Source: Planctomycetia bacterium
GTDB taxonomy: Bacteria > Planctomycetota > Phycisphaerae > UBA1845 > Fen-1342
Direction of reading: 5' to 3'
Assembly (NCBI GenBank): GCA_015709575.1
Contig: CP054190.1
Coordinates: forward strand, 1,302,001-1,366,000
Length of the DNA stretch: 64,000 nt
Shown: positions 1-7,457 of the stretch, piece by piece
How positions within the stretch are numbered: position 1 is the stretch's first letter
Layout: every line of letters starts with the position of its first letter
The notes under the pieces: model-generated
What the model was told of the DNA's origin: nothing
Database searches by the model: none
Seen by the model: the letters and a program-made list of their open reading frames with translations, nothing else
Translations under genes and position numbers: made by a program

Positions 1-1
1 G

Positions 2-70
2 CTCGCGGACGGCAGCGAATTCCAGATCACGATCGTCCAGAGCCGGTACGCCGCCGCCGAGCGCGAATAG
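2..70 (+). CDS. 3' end of an unidentified protein
   Basis: An open frame enters the window from the left and stops with TAG at 68-70. The visible C-terminus reads LADGSEFQITIVQSRYAAAE followed by RE. It is too short to assign to a family. The frame is supported only by being open, by its codon composition and by the hairpin that follows it. Confidence 0.4.
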   Translation, partial: LADGSEFQITIVQSRYAAAERE

Positions 71-97
71 CGCCGAAACGCGGGCGCACCCCGCGTA

Positions 98-120
98 GCC
101 CGGGCGCTTGAGACCCGGGC
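98..120. terminator. GC-rich hairpin after the first partial gene
   Basis: Perfect 7-bp stem GCCCGGG (98-104) / CCCGGGC (114-120) with a 9-nt loop. No T-run follows, so it may end or attenuate transcription of the partial gene ahead of the 149 start, or be a simple palindrome. Confidence 0.3.
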
Positions 121-148
121 CTGACGAGGCGAACCAAAGGAGAATGCC

Positions 149-499
149 ATGTCCAAGAAGAGCACGAAGAAGACGGCGAAGCAGACCAAGGGCACGAAAG
201 CGGCGGCCACGCCGAAGGGCGCGGGAAAGCCGAAGGCGGAGCGCAAGCCCGCCGCCGACGCCAAGCCGAAGCGCGTCAGCGCGCTGGACGCCGCTGCAGA
301 GGTCCTGCGGAAGGCTGGCAAGCCGATGCGCAGCCAGGAGATGATCGCCGCGATGGCCGAGCAGGGACTGTGGAGCAGCCCGAACGGGCGGACGCCGGCC
401 TCGACGTTGTACGCGGCGGTGCTGAGAGAGCTCCGGGACAAGGGCGCGTCCTCGCGCTTTCGGAAGGTCGATCGCGGCCTGTTCGAGTACGCCGGCTAG
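149..499 (+). CDS. HARE-HTH winged-helix protein with a basic Lys/Ala-rich tail
   Basis: A 116-aa protein in two parts. Residues 1-47 are a disordered, strongly basic Lys/Ala/Pro tail of the histone-H1-like kind. Residues about 49-115 (SALDAAAEVLRKAGKPMRSQ onward, with the block GLWSSPNGRTPASTLYAAVL) match the HARE-HTH winged-helix domain known from HB1, ASXL, RNA polymerase delta and restriction enzymes. The combination suggests a small nucleic-acid-binding or nucleoid-associated protein. An AAGGAG-type ribosome site at about 137-142 is 7 nt ahead of the ATG. It stands alone; the next gene has its own promoter. Domain identity is by recognised pattern; the cellular role is inference. Confidence 0.75.
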   Translation: MSKKSTKKTAKQTKGTKAAATPKGAGKPKAERKPAADAKPKRVSALDAAAEVLRKAGKPMRSQEMIAAMAEQGLWSSPNGRTPASTLYAAVLRELRDKGASSRFRKVDRGLFEYAG

Positions 500-677
500 A
501 TCACCGTACATTCGGCCCCCGCCCCCGACACCTCGGCCGCCGACGCCGGGGTGTCGCTTCGGCCGGTCGCCGCTTCGTTTCCGGCTACGAAACGATCGCT
601 TTCTTGCGCAACCCCCTGTGAAACGAGTGTTTCTTGGGACGCCGCCGCCGGGGCCAGCGGCTCGGAGCCGGGCTAGG

Positions 678-721
678 TTGACGCGGCCGAGTGCCGTATA
701 TACAATGGATGTACGTTGTAT
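678..721 (+). promoter_or_regulatory. Promoter with overlapping operator for the AbrB-Doc toxin-antitoxin pair
   Basis: A sigma70-like promoter reads TTGACG (678-683), 17-nt spacer, TACAAT (701-706). An inverted repeat ATACAA (700-705) - 10 nt - TTGTAT (716-721) covers the -10 box and the likely start of transcription. The placement fits autorepression by the antitoxin or the toxin-antitoxin complex, which is the general rule for type II systems. Binding itself is inferred. Confidence 0.6.
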
Positions 722-739
722 GACCAGGAGAACGGCCCT

Positions 740-967
740 ATGCTCAAGACGCTCACGAAACACGGAAACAGTTACGCGCTGATCATCGATCGCGCCATCC
801 TCGAACTGCTCAAGATCACGCCAGAGACGCCGCTCGAGGTCAGCACCGACGGCAAGACGCTGACCATCGCGCCGGCCGCCGACCCCAAACGCCGCGCCCG
901 CTTCGACGCGGCGCTCGACAAGACCAACCGTCGCTACGGCCGCGCGCTGAAGAAACTCGCGGAGTAG
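740..967 (+). CDS. AbrB/MazE-type antitoxin
   Basis: 75-aa protein starting MLKTLTKHGNSYALIIDRAI, the swapped-hairpin beta-barrel DNA-binding domain of the AbrB/MazE/SpoVT family, followed by a basic C-terminal tail (residues 50-75, RRARFDAALDKTNRRYGRAL) that would wrap the toxin. I chose the ATG at 740 because AGGAG at 726-730 has a 9-nt spacing to it; an in-frame TTG at 716 would lie inside the operator and too close to the predicted transcript start. The toxin gene begins 6 nt after the stop, so the two are one operon. The antitoxin would neutralise the Doc protein and repress the shared promoter. Confidence 0.8.
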   Translation: MLKTLTKHGNSYALIIDRAILELLKITPETPLEVSTDGKTLTIAPAADPKRRARFDAALDKTNRRYGRALKKLAE

Positions 968-973
968 TGCGCG

Positions 974-1357
974 ATGCAGCCGGAATTCCTCGAGCTCACT
1001 GAGGTGCTCTACATCCACGCCGACCAGATCGATCGCTACGGCGGCGATCCCTCCCTCCGTGACGCCGGCCTGCTGGAGTCGGCGCTTGCGATGCCGCGCG
1101 CGACATTCGGCGGAGAGTTCCTGCATCGCGACTTCTTCGAGATGGCCGCCGCCTACCTGTTCCACATCGTCCAGAACCATCCATTCGTGGACGGCAACAA
1201 ACGGACGGGAACGGCGACTGCACTCGTGTTCCTCGAGATGAACGGCGTGGCGATCGACGCGGATGAGGACGAGTTGGTCGCGCTCGTCCTGGATGTTGCC
1301 CAGAGTCGCGCGGACAAGCCGCGCGTCGCGGAGTTCTTCCGCGTGAACAGCGAATAG
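974..1357 (+). CDS. doc: Death-on-curing (Doc) family toxin, Fic fold
   Basis: 127 aa, the usual size for Doc. The catalytic Fic-type motif HPFVDGNKRTG lies at residues 69-79, within a helical domain. Doc of phage P1 is a kinase that phosphorylates elongation factor Tu and stops translation; Doc proteins differ from AMP-transferring Fic proteins in details of the motif after the GNKR, so the donor (ATP as kinase or as AMP source) cannot be fixed from this reading. Paired with the upstream AbrB-type antitoxin instead of Phd, a common swap among planctomycetes and proteobacteria. The frame is full length with no sign of damage. Confidence 0.85.
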   Translation: MQPEFLELTEVLYIHADQIDRYGGDPSLRDAGLLESALAMPRATFGGEFLHRDFFEMAAAYLFHIVQNHPFVDGNKRTGTATALVFLEMNGVAIDADEDELVALVLDVAQSRADKPRVAEFFRVNSE

Positions 1358-1544
1358 CGCGCCGCTGATCACAATCACACCTCCGGCTTACCATGCCGCA
1401 CCTCCGCCCGACCATCGCAGGCCGCGCCGCGGCTAACCATGCCGTGCCGCGCCTGGCCGGAGCGTGCGCGCCGGTCGCGATCCTCTGCCCGTTATGTACG
1501 CCGTAATGTGAGCGACGCGCTCGCTGACGGAGGGGAACAGACCT

Positions 1545-1946
1545 CTATCGTGGCTGCGATAGAATCAGCACAACTACCGCCACCAGATTTATCAGGAACG
1601 GTAGACGAGATGGAACAATGGGGCTTTGACGAGAATCACCTGCGGCACACCTGAGGTGCCGGGGTGCGGCAACGATACCAACCAGCGCGAGCAAAAGTGC
1701 AATGGCGACGGAGTAGCCGAAGGAAAACCCGGCGGCGTAGCTCTCGACTGTAAGCCGTCCATGTTTCGCTCGATCGATCCACAGCGCACAGAAGTTCCAA
1801 AGAATCAGCAGATCGACGACGCACAGCACCAACGCGATGATCCACGATAGGATGGCGCGCAATCTGCCGACTGGCCGCGCGCGACCAATGCGAGCGTACG
1901 GCAGAACGTCGTTCGGTTCCGTCAAGGCGCCCCACAGCCAGAGCAC
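1545..1946 (-). CDS. Small multi-spanning membrane protein, candidate immunity protein
   Basis: About 133 aa if the GTG at 1946 is used; the frame stays open to 2027 and the true start is not certain. Three hydrophobic segments are clear: one around LSWIIALVLCVVDLLILW, one around YSVAIALLLALVGIVAA and one at the C-terminus (FLINLVAVVVLILS). The start region overlaps the last 25 bases of the upstream secreted hydrolase gene in another frame, so the two should be co-transcribed and perhaps translationally coupled. No family is recognised. Small membrane proteins placed immediately behind polymorphic toxins are often their immunity proteins, and that is the working hypothesis here. Alternative: a simple uncharacterised inner-membrane protein. 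Confidence 0.55.
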   Translation of the reverse strand: MLWLWGALTEPNDVLPYARIGRARPVGRLRAILSWIIALVLCVVDLLILWNFCALWIDRAKHGRLTVESYAAGFSFGYSVAIALLLALVGIVAAPRHLRCAAGDSRQSPIVPSRLPFLINLVAVVVLILSQPR

Positions 1947-2926
1947 CCAGCGGGTGGCCGCGGAACGTGCTGTGGACCGTACTCGGGAATGTTGACGCCG
2001 GCTTGACGCGCACACTTGCGCATCCAATCGTCAGCTGGCCGCCCCGTACCTATGTCGCCGTGCGTCGCGTCGAAGTACTGGCGGCGGAACTTCGTCTTGT
2101 CCCAGTTTGCGGGCTCGCACTTGGCAAGCGGGAAGAGGGTCTCTCTCCTTCTGGGTGAGGCGCCGAAATACGTGCACCAACTCGTCCAATTGCGCTGTTG
2201 ATCACCAATGGCAAGTGCGCAGTTCTGAACGCTCGGTGGAATCGATTCGGGGTGCGCCCTTGGGGTCATGTCGACAGGGTCATACAAGCCGAGAAAGTTG
2301 ATCGTCGGGTAGCGTCGATCGCAACAGACCTCGCGCTCGGCGGATGGCCCTGAGGGACCTGTGCTTGTTATGGTGACTGGCCCAGTAAACTCGCGTACGG
2401 TCGTCGTCTGGCAGCAACACCCATGTTTCTCAAGATAGTCGACGACCATCAGCGCGCCGACTGCCCCACGACTCCATCCGACAATATTGATCTGTTCCGG
2501 CGGAGATTTTGAGCACATGTCCGAGCAGATTTGGCTGACGGTGTTGGCGACGCGCTCTGACAAACCATGACCGAATACAACGCCTGCGGACGCGTTGCCA
2601 TATCCCCAATCGTCATCCGGCCCAGGCTGAACAAAGACGCCTTCTGGATCATCTTCACCAAAGTGCTGGGGATTGCACGGTCCGAGCGGGTTACCAGGGC
2701 CGGCATTCGTCCCCTCGATGACATACGTCTTCAAACCGAGCGGATCGGTGCGGTAGGTCACGTGGTTCTCTACGTACGCATAGAGATTCATTCCACCGCG
2801 CTCAAAGTACGGGTCACGGCTGATGAACTGTCCCGTCCCGGGGTGGAAGTGGGCCTGCGCACTCTCGACGAGTAGCAGCAGGGGGACGACGGCAAGTACG
2901 AACGGGAGGCTGTTTCTCGTTCTCAT
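1922..2926 (-). CDS. Secreted RHS-core fragment fused to a Ser-Asp-His hydrolase (DUF2235/Tle1-like)
   Basis: 334 aa from the ATG at 2926, chosen because a textbook signal peptide starts there (MRTRN, hydrophobic core VLAVVPLLLL, cleavage after AQA); the frame is open to a GTG at 2974 that overlaps the previous stop. The mature N-terminus is a miniature RHS-associated core: GTGQFISRDP, NLYAYVENHV, DPLGL. The rest resembles DUF2235 / Tle1-type lipases: nucleophile elbow GWSRGA (Ser at about residue 152), acidic block LYDPVD (Asp about 216), histidine block ATHGDIG (His about 289). DUF2235 has the same three-block order. The region is rich in cysteines (CCCQ, EVCCD), suiting an extracytoplasmic place. 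Probably a lipase or esterase effector; substrate unknown. Confidence 0.7.
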   Translation of the reverse strand: MRTRNSLPFVLAVVPLLLLVESAQAHFHPGTGQFISRDPYFERGGMNLYAYVENHVTYRTDPLGLKTYVIEGTNAGPGNPLGPCNPQHFGEDDPEGVFVQPGPDDDWGYGNASAGVVFGHGLSERVANTVSQICSDMCSKSPPEQINIVGWSRGAVGALMVVDYLEKHGCCCQTTTVREFTGPVTITSTGPSGPSAEREVCCDRRYPTINFLGLYDPVDMTPRAHPESIPPSVQNCALAIGDQQRNWTSWCTYFGASPRRRETLFPLAKCEPANWDKTKFRRQYFDATHGDIGTGRPADDWMRKCARQAGVNIPEYGPQHVPRPPAGCSGCGAP

Positions 2927-2970
2927 GTCGAGACCCTCATTGGCCGCAGCGAGACCGCGCACCATCATCA

Positions 2971-4206
2971 TCACGGCCTTCTCGGCTGTCCAGGTCGCGG
3001 CGGCATGGGAATCACAGGTTCCGGCCGGCCGCCGTACATCGGGAGGAAACGCGTCGGGTCGTCCGACGACATCGCGCGCTGCCGGTACTGCATGAACGCC
3101 TGGCGTGCCATGTGCAGCGCCTCCGCCCCGGCAACGATCATCTGGTCTTTCTCGCGGATCGGCATCGGCACGTCGTTCATCGCCGTCAGCAGCGCAAAAT
3201 GCGGCGAAAGCGCCGCCGGCATGAGCCGGTGCGCAGCTGAGTATGCCTCGGCGGCTTCCGGATAGCGCTGGTGCGCATGCAGGACGACACCGCGCGTGAG
3301 CAGAAACGTGGCCAGCTCTTCCTGCGGCGTCAGGGATTTCAGGAATTCTCCCGACGCCATCATCTTGTCAGTGATCGGGAACAGCCAAGAGCGATAGTAG
3401 GCATCGTCGGGGTAATCGACACCGCCATTACCCGCGCCGTCGATGTTGAAACGCTCCTTGCCGTCTTCCCAACGCATGAAGATGTGCTCTCTCGCCAGCG
3501 CCAGCTTTATCGGATAGCCGAGCCGCCGACCGATGGCCGTGTACAGCACTGGCAACGAGGCGCACGTCCCGCCGTTGTCGCTGCCGACCATGCCGTGGAT
3601 AAACGAATCCTGCGACTTGCCGAAATCGACGTTGCGAACCTGCTCAAGGTTGTAATGGACGCCGCAATCCTCCTGGAGCACCTGCACGATGAACTCGGCC
3701 CGGAGGCGGGCCTCGGAGTGCTTGTAATGCTCGGCGTGTTGCGGGTCGTTCACACGGTAGAGGTGTCGCTCAGTCTCGAAATGAACCTTCGCGGCCCAAT
3801 CATCGCGCTTCTTCAGCATGGCCGGGATGTCCATGCCCTCGGCGCCGGGCAGGTCTTTCGCGCACAGCAAGTTCATCAGTGCGAAATCGGTCTGCGCCAG
3901 TTCGTTCGGCGTCATCTTCAGCAGGTCGTAGTGCGAGCTCGGCAGCGCCCCGGAACGCCACGGCCGTTCGTAGTCGAGCTTCGCGTTGACGACGCCGGCG
4001 TAGGCGGGCTTGGTCGGCGAATTCCCCTTAAAGCGATCGGGTAGAAGCAGACCGGCAGCCGCGAGCGCCGCGCCACATGCGAACACGGTCACGTAGCGCG
4101 CGACGGATCGCCATCGGGCGCTGTTCGGCGGCAACGCCGGCGGTGCCTGTTCTTTCGGCTTGGGCGCCGCCCCATGATCATTGCGGCGTTTGTGCCGACG
4201 GGACAT
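2971..4206 (-). CDS. Membrane-anchored transglutaminase-like protein (SirB1-type)
   Basis: 411 aa from the ATG at 4206. Upstream in-frame starts fall in the repeat element and would place 26 atypical residues before the basic MSRRHKRRN segment, so they were not used. After a Lys/Pro-rich cytoplasmic head comes one transmembrane helix (residues about 37-55, YVTVFACGAALAAAGLLLP). The extracytoplasmic part carries the Cys-His-Asp set of the transglutaminase-like/SirB1 fold: GTCASLP (Cys 215), REHIFMRW (His 241), FNIDGAG (Asp 256). A helical repeat-like stretch (ATFLLTRGVVLHAHQRYPEA) and a Pro-rich tail follow. It could be a peptidase, amidase or crosslinking enzyme. The stop overlaps the GTG/ATG start region of the next gene, so the two form one unit. 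Confidence 0.7.
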   Translation of the reverse strand: MSRRHKRRNDHGAAPKPKEQAPPALPPNSARWRSVARYVTVFACGAALAAAGLLLPDRFKGNSPTKPAYAGVVNAKLDYERPWRSGALPSSHYDLLKMTPNELAQTDFALMNLLCAKDLPGAEGMDIPAMLKKRDDWAAKVHFETERHLYRVNDPQHAEHYKHSEARLRAEFIVQVLQEDCGVHYNLEQVRNVDFGKSQDSFIHGMVGSDNGGTCASLPVLYTAIGRRLGYPIKLALAREHIFMRWEDGKERFNIDGAGNGGVDYPDDAYYRSWLFPITDKMMASGEFLKSLTPQEELATFLLTRGVVLHAHQRYPEAAEAYSAAHRLMPAALSPHFALLTAMNDVPMPIREKDQMIVAGAEALHMARQAFMQYRQRAMSSDDPTRFLPMYGGRPEPVIPMPPRPGQPRRP

Positions 4207-4249
4207 GAGCCGGATTGTCGCGCGCCGCGTCCCTGCGTCAAGCGGAATC

Positions 4250-4736
4250 CATAACCAGGCGGTCGCAATTTCGATACCTCGCATCGGGTTATGTCCAAGC
4301 CGACATAACCCGAGACTTTTCTTTCGCGACGACCGATCGGGTTATGGCAGCGCGAGACATGCCGCCTGTGCGGTTATGGAGCGCCGTTAACCCCGCGGTC
4401 GGCGACACGCAGAGACTCAGAGACTTCCGGCCGGACGGCGGTGCCATCGCGCTGGAGCGGGTCCGGTCACGTGAAGGAGACGCCTTTATCGAGAGACGCG
4501 GCGACGGGCAGCGCAGCCGTAAACCTTTGCGAATTCTTGCGATAGAAACGACAACGCCTAGGCGTCTCTGCCCGGGCGTCGTGCGTTAACTGGCGGGTCG
4601 CATCATTTCGATACGACCGTTCAAGTAGAGCGAACCGCACTCTCCTCGAAAAAAAGTCTCTACCTGTTGATAGAGACTTTTTCGAGTCCGTTTCCCTCCT
4701 GGGCTGCGGTATCGAAATTGCGACCGGCGGGTTATG
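4250..4736. repeat. MITE-like element bounded by imperfect 29-bp inverted repeats
   Basis: The 18-bp sequence GGTCGCAATTTCGATACC at 4261-4278 is repeated exactly in inverse orientation at 4708-4725, and the similarity runs outward through a CATAACC / GGTTATG block (4250-4260 and 4726-4736). Inside are a palindrome CGGGTTATGTC (4285-4295) / GACATAACCCG (4302-4312), further GGGTTATG copies near 4336 and 4375, and a T-run hairpin. No gene of its own is convincing. The right part (about 4555-4700) recurs in inverse orientation at 11570-11637 plus 12587-12660. Size, ends and lack of a transposase suit a MITE or a mobile palindromic repeat; no target duplication was identified. Confidence 0.6.
4652..4683. 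terminator. Perfect hairpin with A/T flanks, bidirectional terminator form
   Basis: Stem AAAAAGTCTCTA (4652-4663) / TAGAGACTTTTT (4672-4683), loop of 8 nt. The A-run and T-run make it a terminator in either direction. It is part of the repeat element and recurs in variant form at 11583-11613, so it moves with the repeat and may have been selected for insulating the insert. Confidence 0.6.
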
Positions 4737-4873
4737 TCCGGCAGCCCGCCCCGCCCAATCGCGTCGAAGTCCGCGATCCGTTTGATACGGCGTCGGTTGC
4801 CGCGACAATGGACGGTCGACTGGGCCGACGCTGCGAAACGGCTGCCTTGTAATCCCGGAAGAGTGGTGGACAC

Positions 4874-5142
4874 ATGAGCTCTGACAAAAAGTGGAAAGAT
4901 GCGCTCCTCAGCTCTGGGCTACCCCTGGAAGCGACCGTCGCAGCATGTCTGGAACGCCATGGCGCTCATGTATTCGGTGAGTATGAGTTTCCGACGGTTA
5001 ACCTAGATGGCGAACAGATGCTTCGCTCCGTGGACCTGCATGCCTATTGGGATCTGCCTGCCGTCGATCTGAACGTGGCTGTCGAGTGCAAGTACCGGCG
5101 CGATGGAGTCTGTTGGTTCTTCATGCCGCCAAAGCTGGCTAA
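4874..5142 (+). pseudogene. PD-(D/E)XK nuclease-like gene, 5' fragment cut by IS1182
   Basis: Ninety codons remain before the insertion. The fragment shows a restriction-endonuclease-like core: LERHGAHVFGEYEF, then RSVDLHAYWD (candidate catalytic Asp) and NVAVECKYRR (the ExK pair), with a WFFMPP block typical of this group. The start ATG at 4874 follows a weak GGAAGAG-type site. The IS enters after codon 90 with target duplication CTAA. Splicing out the IS leaves an open frame (KLAKEQRLRTGG) that soon enters repeat sequence and does not look like the rest of a nuclease, so the 3' part appears to have been lost as well. The protein is presumably not functional. Fold assignment is by motif only. 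Confidence 0.6.
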
Positions 5143-6596
5143 CAGCCCGTTGAACAACCGGCGTTTCGCTATGCGGCCTCCAGCTGGCGCGCGTCGGGCA
5201 TGTCGAGCGGGGGTCTCCGGTTCCGACAGTGAAGCGGCGCGATGCGGATGACCAACCCGCGCCACAGACCCTTTGCGACGGCCAACAGCGCGCGCAGGCC
5301 GCGACGGCCCGGCCCTGCAGGCTCCGCGGCGTGCCGACCCCGAACAGCTTCCGCAGAATCACGCCCAGGTTGTACGCCGCCGCGTGAATCACGTAGCGCT
5401 TCGCCACGTTCTCCAACCCCGCAGCCAGCTTCGCCTCCGCCGCCGGTCTCGCAGGTGTGCGCGAAGCTGCGTTCGCAGAGCACACGCCGGAGCCGCTGGA
5501 GTCGTCGCCCCGGCGCCCATGAATTCGGCGGCGGTTGTTGCGGAAAGCCCGCTCCTGCTCCGCGGGCTTGTCGCCCCAGACACGCGACTGCGACTCATCC
5601 TTCTCGCTGATGTACGTGCGAATGCCCCACGCGGCACACTGCGCCAACGTTTCATTCTTGTGATACCCGCTGTCGGTCGCCAGATCGCGGAGTTCGCTCT
5701 TGCTGCCCGCCCGCATCAGATTCAGCTGCGCGCCGCCACCAGCGTCTGCGTCAGGCTCTCCGGATCGCTGCGGTCCCCGGCTGCACCGTCGCCGCCAGCA
5801 GCAGCTCGCTCTCCGGGTCCACTGCGTGCTCGGCCTTGTGCGCGATGTGCGTCGTGCCGTCCTTCATCTTCGCAATCCGGCCGTCCGGCTCGGTCGTCGA
5901 CCGCCAGTCGTCATTCGAGAGCTTCTTGCCCTTGCGCTTCTGGTCGAACCTTTTCAGATCATCGTCGGTCGGATCTTCGATGCCCGCTTCTTTCGCCAGC
6001 CGCCGCAGGTACTGCCTGTAATCCTCGCCCGTATCCTTGCGGACGATGCTCTTGAGCCGCGCCGCATTGGCCTCCAGCAGCGTCGCATCCACGCCAACCG
6101 CCTGACCCTTCAGCAGCTTCCTGAGCTGCGCGATCCCAGCACGAACGCGAAGACCTCCTCGTGCACCTCCAGCGGCAGCCGCTTGCGAATGTTCGTCAGC
6201 GACGAATGGTCCGGCGTCGTCTCCGTCAGGCCGAATCCCAGGAAGCTCTTGAGTGAGTTCGAGTCCGCACACCGCCACGCGATCCCACGCTGGCTCTCCA
6301 GCCCCTCGAAGTAGCCGATCAGCAGCATCCGGAAGTACACCCCCGGCGGAATCCCCGGCCGGCCCTGCTCGGCGTAAAACGTCCGGCAGCGCTCCTCGAC
6401 CCAGCGATCGAACTCCGCTTCACCCAACAGCTTGTTGAGCTGGTCGTAGAACGGATGACCCGGCCCCCGCGCCACCCTCGCAGCCGGAATCCACAGCTCT
6501 TCCTGCCGCTCGCCGCCACGCTGTCCCAACGCCATCACGCGTCCTCCTTGACACTTCCATTATCACACGGCCGGCAAGGGGTTTTTCAACGGGCTG
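5143..6596 (-). mobile_element. IS1182-family insertion sequence, copy A
   Basis: 1454 bp. Terminal inverted repeats CAGCCCGTTGAA (from 5143) and TTCAACGGGCTG (to 6596), flanked by a 4-bp target duplication CTAA at 5139-5142 and 6597-6600. It carries one minus-strand transposase gene, now broken. A second, closely similar copy lies at 10098-11547. The 4-bp duplication is normal for the family. Confidence 0.9.
5169..6535 (-). pseudogene. IS1182-family transposase, frameshifted (copy A)
   Basis: Begins MALGQRGGERQEELWIPAAR after a strong AAGGAGG site and should run about 455 aa to LDMPDARQLEAA at 5169. The N-terminal DUF772-type domain (SQRGIAWRCADS, PDHSSLTNIRKRLPLEVHEE) is intact to about residue 130; then the frame shifts near 6130, again near 5750 and again near 5450. 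The middle piece (VGVDATLLEANA, SIVRKDTGEDYRQYLRRLAK, TTHIAHKAEHAVD) is the DDE core; the C-terminal piece has LATDSGYHKNETL and RTYISEKDESQSRVWGDKPA. With at least three frame changes no active transposase can be made. Confidence 0.85.
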
Positions 6597-6625
6597 CTAA
6601 GGAACAACGACTGCGGACGGGTGGC

Positions 6626-6653
6626 ACGGACAAGTTGTACTCGACTTGTCCGT
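6626..6653. repeat. Short palindrome next to IS1182 copy A
   Basis: ACGGACAAGT (6626-6635) and ACTTGTCCGT (6644-6653) form a perfect 10-bp stem with an 8-nt loop. It has no T-run. It may be one member of the short palindromic repeats scattered over 4.2-12.8 kb, though its sequence differs from the GGTTCGG type. Confidence 0.5.
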
Positions 6654-6832
6654 GGATTTCTGGTTCGAACGCTCCGGCCGGGTGCCGTGGCGACACGAAC
6701 GGTGACGGCGCGGCCGCAGCGACGGCCGGTGCGTCGGCGCGAGGATGCGGGATGTCGGTTCGGGGATAGAATGCGAAGACGGGCCGGCGGGTTCAGCAAG
6801 CCGTGATTGAGTGGGCGACCGGCTCGCCGTGA

Positions 6833-7457
6833 AGTTGGCAACTTCTGTCGAGGGCGCGGTTCGTGCATGACGGCTGGAACCTGATCGCCGAGTACGACCC
6901 GGTGACGCTGGCCGGTGGCGATCCGACGGTGCTGCGGCAGTATACGTGGGGACTGGACCTGAGCGGGCAAGATGGTGACGCTTCTGTGTCCGGTCTGCAT
7001 GGCGCGGGCGGGATCGGTGGTCTACTCGCCGTTCTCGATACGAACAACACAACGACGACCAGCGACGATCGCTCATACGCCTATCTCTACGATGCCAACG
7101 GCAACGTCGGGCAGCTTGTGGAATGGTCCTCCGGCGCGGGCGGCGCGAGTGGAATGGCCTGGGCAAGCGGCCGAATGGTTGCGACGTATGAGTACGACCC
7201 TTACGGCAACACCGTCTCCAAGTCCGGCACGTACGCCGACACGAACCTGTTCCGCTTCAGCACGAAGTTCCTCGATGCCGAAACGGGGCTGTACTACTAC
7301 GGCTATCGCTACTACTCCCCGCGGTTGGGGAGATGGACCAGCCGGGATCCGTTGGAAGAGGTAGGCGGGAACAACCTGTATTGCCACACCCTGAATAGCT
7401 CACTCAACGCGGTTGATCCGGATGGCAGGCAATCCGCGTGCCAGCCCAATGGCTGCA
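6833..7457 (+). pseudogene. RHS-repeat core fragment, truncated at 5' and cut by an IS5-family element
   Basis: The frame is open from 6833 after a stop at 6830-6832 and contains the last RHS/YD repeats and the RHS-associated core: RFVHDGWNLIAEYDP, YTWGLDLSG, YAYLYDANGNV, ATYEYDPYGN, FRFSTKFLDAETGLYYYGYR, YYSPRLGRWTSRDP, NLYCHTLNSS, DPDGR. The whole N-terminal shell of an RHS protein is missing. An IS5-family element enters at the CTAG at 7458-7461. Removing it restores a frame that continues 19 codons (RQAVRTDPPETRSKRGG) to a TGA at 8440-8442, so the original fragment had only a short C-terminal tail, with no visible toxin domain. Confidence 0.8.

Noticed and set aside
1439..1654. Plus-strand 71-codon frame after the Doc gene
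   Set aside because: No ribosome site, Arg-rich start, and it overlaps the 3' end of the membrane-protein gene on the other strand.
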